A program made the translations under genes and the position numbers. Shown in pieces: positions 7,548 through 8,497 of a DNA stretch of 8,497 nt (its first letter is position 1; each line of letters starts with the position of its first letter). The stretch lies in assembly GCA_022013395.1 (NCBI GenBank), contig JAKLQL010000159.1, positions 1 to 8,497 of the forward strand, written 5' to 3'. The notes under the pieces are model-generated. The model worked only from the letters and a program-made list of their open reading frames with translations. It did no database searches and was not told the origin of the DNA. Origin of the DNA: Acetobacterium sp. (GTDB lineage: Bacteria > Bacillota > Clostridia > Eubacteriales > Eubacteriaceae).

Positions 7548-8497
7548 TTATACACCTCTTGGGGGATCTGGTTCAACGGTTTCCAATAACGCATCAAGAT
7601 TAATGATTAAGATCATTTTTTCGTCAAATACAGCCGCCCCAAACATTCCCTTCATTTTAAATTGACGCGAATCCAGGACTGGCGCAAAGTTAACATTTTC
7701 GATAATTTCGGTCGCTAAAATGCCGATCGGCAGGGACGTCAGTTTTGGCGTGATGACATAATAGTCGCCGCCGTCGTATGCGGCGCGATTAATGGCCAGA
7801 TAATCCTCTGGCCTTATCACCCGTAATGGTTGGTTGCCGCGATGAATGTAATAGCGGTCGCCAACGCGCTCAATTTCGGTTTTCTTGATTTTATCGATGC
7901 GTTTGATCCGGGCGATATTTAACGCCAGAATTTCAGCTCCGGAGCCTCTAAATAAAATAAAATCTTCGCGATCATCATGAGCCACCGCTTTTTGTTCCGG
8001 ATGATGAAGCGGCGTTTGTTGTTCGGCATCACTGACGATCGCCATTTTTCTGGCAATCCCGGCGATGTCCAGAATCGGTGCCACCTTCCCATCACCCATA
8101 ATCGTCAAGCCGGAATAAATGCCACATTCCTTGAGGATCACCGGCAACGGCTTGATCAGCGTTTCTTCGTTGCCGATTAACACTTCAACGAGTAAGCCAA
8201 AGCGAATCTGCCCGAGTTTGAGAACGACAATCTTATGATCTTGCGCTACCCGGCCCACCTGGTCAGGATTCCATAAGTCACTCAGGTAGATAACCGGGAG
8301 CAATTCATTCCGGAGTCGATAGAAATATTTTCCATTGATCGCCTCGATTGGTTGATCCCGGGAGGCTTTTTTCAGCTTGATGGTCTCTTGCACATCCGCC
8401 TGCGGAATTACCATTTTGATCTTGTTTGAAGATACCACCAATGACTGGATAATGGAAACCGTTAAGGGCATCGTCAGTTTGACGTTGGTACCACAGC
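7548..8497 (-). CDS. cheA: CheA histidine kinase, C-terminal part with P5 and a second CheW-like domain (cut by right edge)
   Basis: The last 315 residues of a chemotaxis kinase are visible; the frame stays open to the window edge. The first visible residues, CGTNVKLTMPLTVSIIQSL, are the end of the ATPase domain (P4) running into P5, so the Met at 8471 is internal and not a start. P5, the CheW-like regulatory domain, covers roughly the first 145 residues, with the typical GNEETLIKPLP and MGDGKVAPILDI blocks. A linker of about 25 residues leads to a second CheW-like domain (about 175-310), beginning DFILFRGSGAEILALN and ending MILIINLDALL. Most CheA proteins stop after P5. The P1 phosphorylation domain, dimer domain and most of P4 lie outside. 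By homology it would phosphorylate CheY and the cyclase receivers. It ends one base before the cheW ATG. Confidence 0.92.
   Translation of the reverse strand, partial: CGTNVKLTMPLTVSIIQSLVVSSNKIKMVIPQADVQETIKLKKASRDQPIEAINGKYFYRLRNELLPVIYLSDLWNPDQVGRVAQDHKIVVLKLGQIRFGLLVEVLIGNEETLIKPLPVILKECGIYSGLTIMGDGKVAPILDIAGIARKMAIVSDAEQQTPLHHPEQKAVAHDDREDFILFRGSGAEILALNIARIKRIDKIKKTEIERVGDRYYIHRGNQPLRVIRPEDYLAINRAAYDGGDYYVITPKLTSLPIGILATEIIENVNFAPVLDSRQFKMKGMFGAAVFDEKMILIINLDALLETVEPDPPRGV
7553..7560 (-). promoter_or_regulatory. Ribosome binding site that decides the cheW start
   Basis: AAGAGGTG on the minus strand lies in the last codons of cheA, six bases before the ATG at 7546. It supports the shorter 137-residue CheW over the 154-residue frame starting at 7597. 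Confidence 0.7.

Noticed and set aside
7547..7597. Longer CheW start at 7597
   Set aside because: The added 17 residues overlap the end of cheA, do not match the CheW family and have no ribosome site; the ATG at 7546 with AAGAGGTG upstream fits better.
7548..8471. A separate 307-residue double-CheW protein starting at the Met at 8471
   Set aside because: The frame continues upstream to the window edge, and the residues GTNVKLTMPLTVSII spanning the Met are the usual P4-P5 junction of CheA, so the Met is internal.

Overview
The window comes from a bacterium, probably a mid-GC Bacillota of the Clostridia, with an anaerobic acetogen of the Acetobacterium/Eubacterium kind as a guess. The hints are strong AGGAGG-type ribosome binding sites, very tight gene packing, a flavodoxin-type protein of the EFR1 kind next door, and CheX together with a cache-type chemoreceptor. 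No taxonomic marker is present, so this assignment is inference.

Every gene I can support is on the minus strand. In transcription order (right to left) they are: the C-terminal part of a CheA histidine kinase, cut by the right edge; CheW; a membrane chemoreceptor (MCP) with a dCache sensor; a CheB reduced to its methylesterase domain; CheR; a single-domain CheY; a CheX-type CheY-P phosphatase; and a diguanylate cyclase built as helical domain-REC-GGDEF-REC. From 8497 to 687 the genes overlap or lie 1 to 45 bases apart, so they look like one operon. A 289-base intergenic region (398-686) follows, holding a 7-bp stem-loop just after the operon and a long imperfect inverted repeat at 460-544. 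The start of an EFR1-like flavodoxin-domain protein then runs off the left edge.

Taken together this is a self-contained chemosensory pathway. The receptor binds a ligand outside the cell; CheW and CheA carry the signal; CheR and CheB set receptor methylation; CheY and the two receiver domains of the cyclase are candidate phosphate acceptors; CheX removes phosphate. The last gene gives a likely output in cyclic di-GMP, as in the Wsp system of Pseudomonas. No flagellar or motor gene is visible here. Unusual points are the REC-GGDEF-REC order with a degenerate HPt-like N-terminus, a CheB without a receiver domain, a CheA with a second CheW-like domain at its end, and a receptor whose cytoplasmic hairpin is much longer than that of the E. 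coli receptors.
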